A stretch of DNA of 43,555 nucleotides from CAWUIO01 sp963922455. GTDB taxonomy: Bacteria > Bacteroidota > Bacteroidia > Cytophagales > Microscillaceae. Shown piece by piece: positions 43,480 to 43,555 of this stretch. Every line of letters starts with the position of its first letter. Position 1 is the stretch's first letter. The translations under genes were made by a program, and so were the position numbers. A model generated the notes under the pieces. That model was given only the letters and a program-made list of their open reading frames with translations, was not told the DNA's origin and searched no databases. The stretch lies in the NCBI GenBank assembly GCA_963922455.1, contig CAWUIO010000053.1:1-43555 (forward strand), in the 5' to 3' direction.

Positions 43480-43555
43480 TTAGAAACTGTTTAAGTTTAT
43501 TTTTTGTCGGCGAAAAGGGTCAGTTTGGGGTTCTGATGAAATCAACAAGGAGCGC
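43480..43555 (-). CDS. Possible 3' end of minus-strand gene cut by the window edge
   Basis: On the minus strand a frame open from the window edge ends at TAA (43482-43480), giving 24 residues ending RRQKINLNSF. It is too short to identify. The orientation and nearness of hairpin repeat copy 10 (44 bp) fit the pattern seen at other gene ends, which is the main reason to suspect a real gene. Confidence 0.3.
   Translation of the reverse strand, partial: RSLLISSEPQTDPFRRQKINLNSF

Noticed and set aside
43276..43494. Open frame of 72 codons over repeat copy 10
   Set aside because: The encoded peptide is the translated repeat; similar frames arise in the other copies.

Overview
This 43.6 kb window looks like a chromosomal segment from a Bacteroidota bacterium, probably of the Saprospiria/Cytophagia type. 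The evidence is a C-terminal type IX secretion sorting domain on a 3,923-residue surface protein, many lipoproteins and OmpA/PD40, Reg_prop/Y_Y_Y and FG-GAP proteins, and start codons without clear Shine-Dalgarno sequences. Genus assignment is inference only. I see no tRNA, rRNA, phage, CRISPR array or intact transposase.

Layout. 165-6928 (+): an S45 acylase lipoprotein, a GNAT acetyltransferase, a secreted protein of unknown function, and a propeller/Y_Y_Y/SpoIIE-phosphatase sensor that is split by a one-base frameshift. 7299-12477 (-): a probable five-gene envelope operon with three paralogous phosphodiester-glycosidase (NAGPA/DUF2233) proteins, a LamG protein and an unknown membrane protein. 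12719-19234: a DEDDh exonuclease, an OmpA/PD40 protein, a SAM methyltransferase and a coiled-coil/VWA protein. 19874-31645 (-): a giant adhesin-like protein built from four Ig-plus-seven-bladed-propeller modules, about 14 cadherin/CSPG-like domains, three FN3 domains and a T9SS tail, divergent from a PKD lipoprotein. 33276-34003: a VOC (glyoxalase-fold) gene cleanly interrupted by a MITE-like insertion. 34804-43069: a SnoaL-like protein, a GNAT, a MacB/FtsX permease, an S10 peptidase, a DUF4349 lipoprotein, a peptidoglycan-binding-like protein resembling eCIS-associated proteins, and a YHS protein.

The most unusual signal is a family of ten dispersed elements of about 130-145 bp. One end is GGCTTAGGGAT and the other is a hairpin of the type CCCGCGC / GCGCGGG next to AAGCCCC. 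The stem sequence differs between copies but base pairing is kept. The loop is nearly constant in length (32-36 nt) yet almost unrelated in sequence between copies. In at least six copies the hairpin end lies 3-26 bp downstream of a stop codon, always in the same orientation relative to the gene, and most copies occur as inverted pairs. One copy is carried inside the MITE-like insertion. This looks like a structured RNA 3'-end element or a REP-like mobile repeat family. I cannot tell from sequence alone whether it has been described before.

Functionally the window is mostly envelope and surface biology: secreted adhesin, lipoproteins, extracellular glycosidase and peptidases, and a surface-sensing phosphatase. 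No single pathway unites it.
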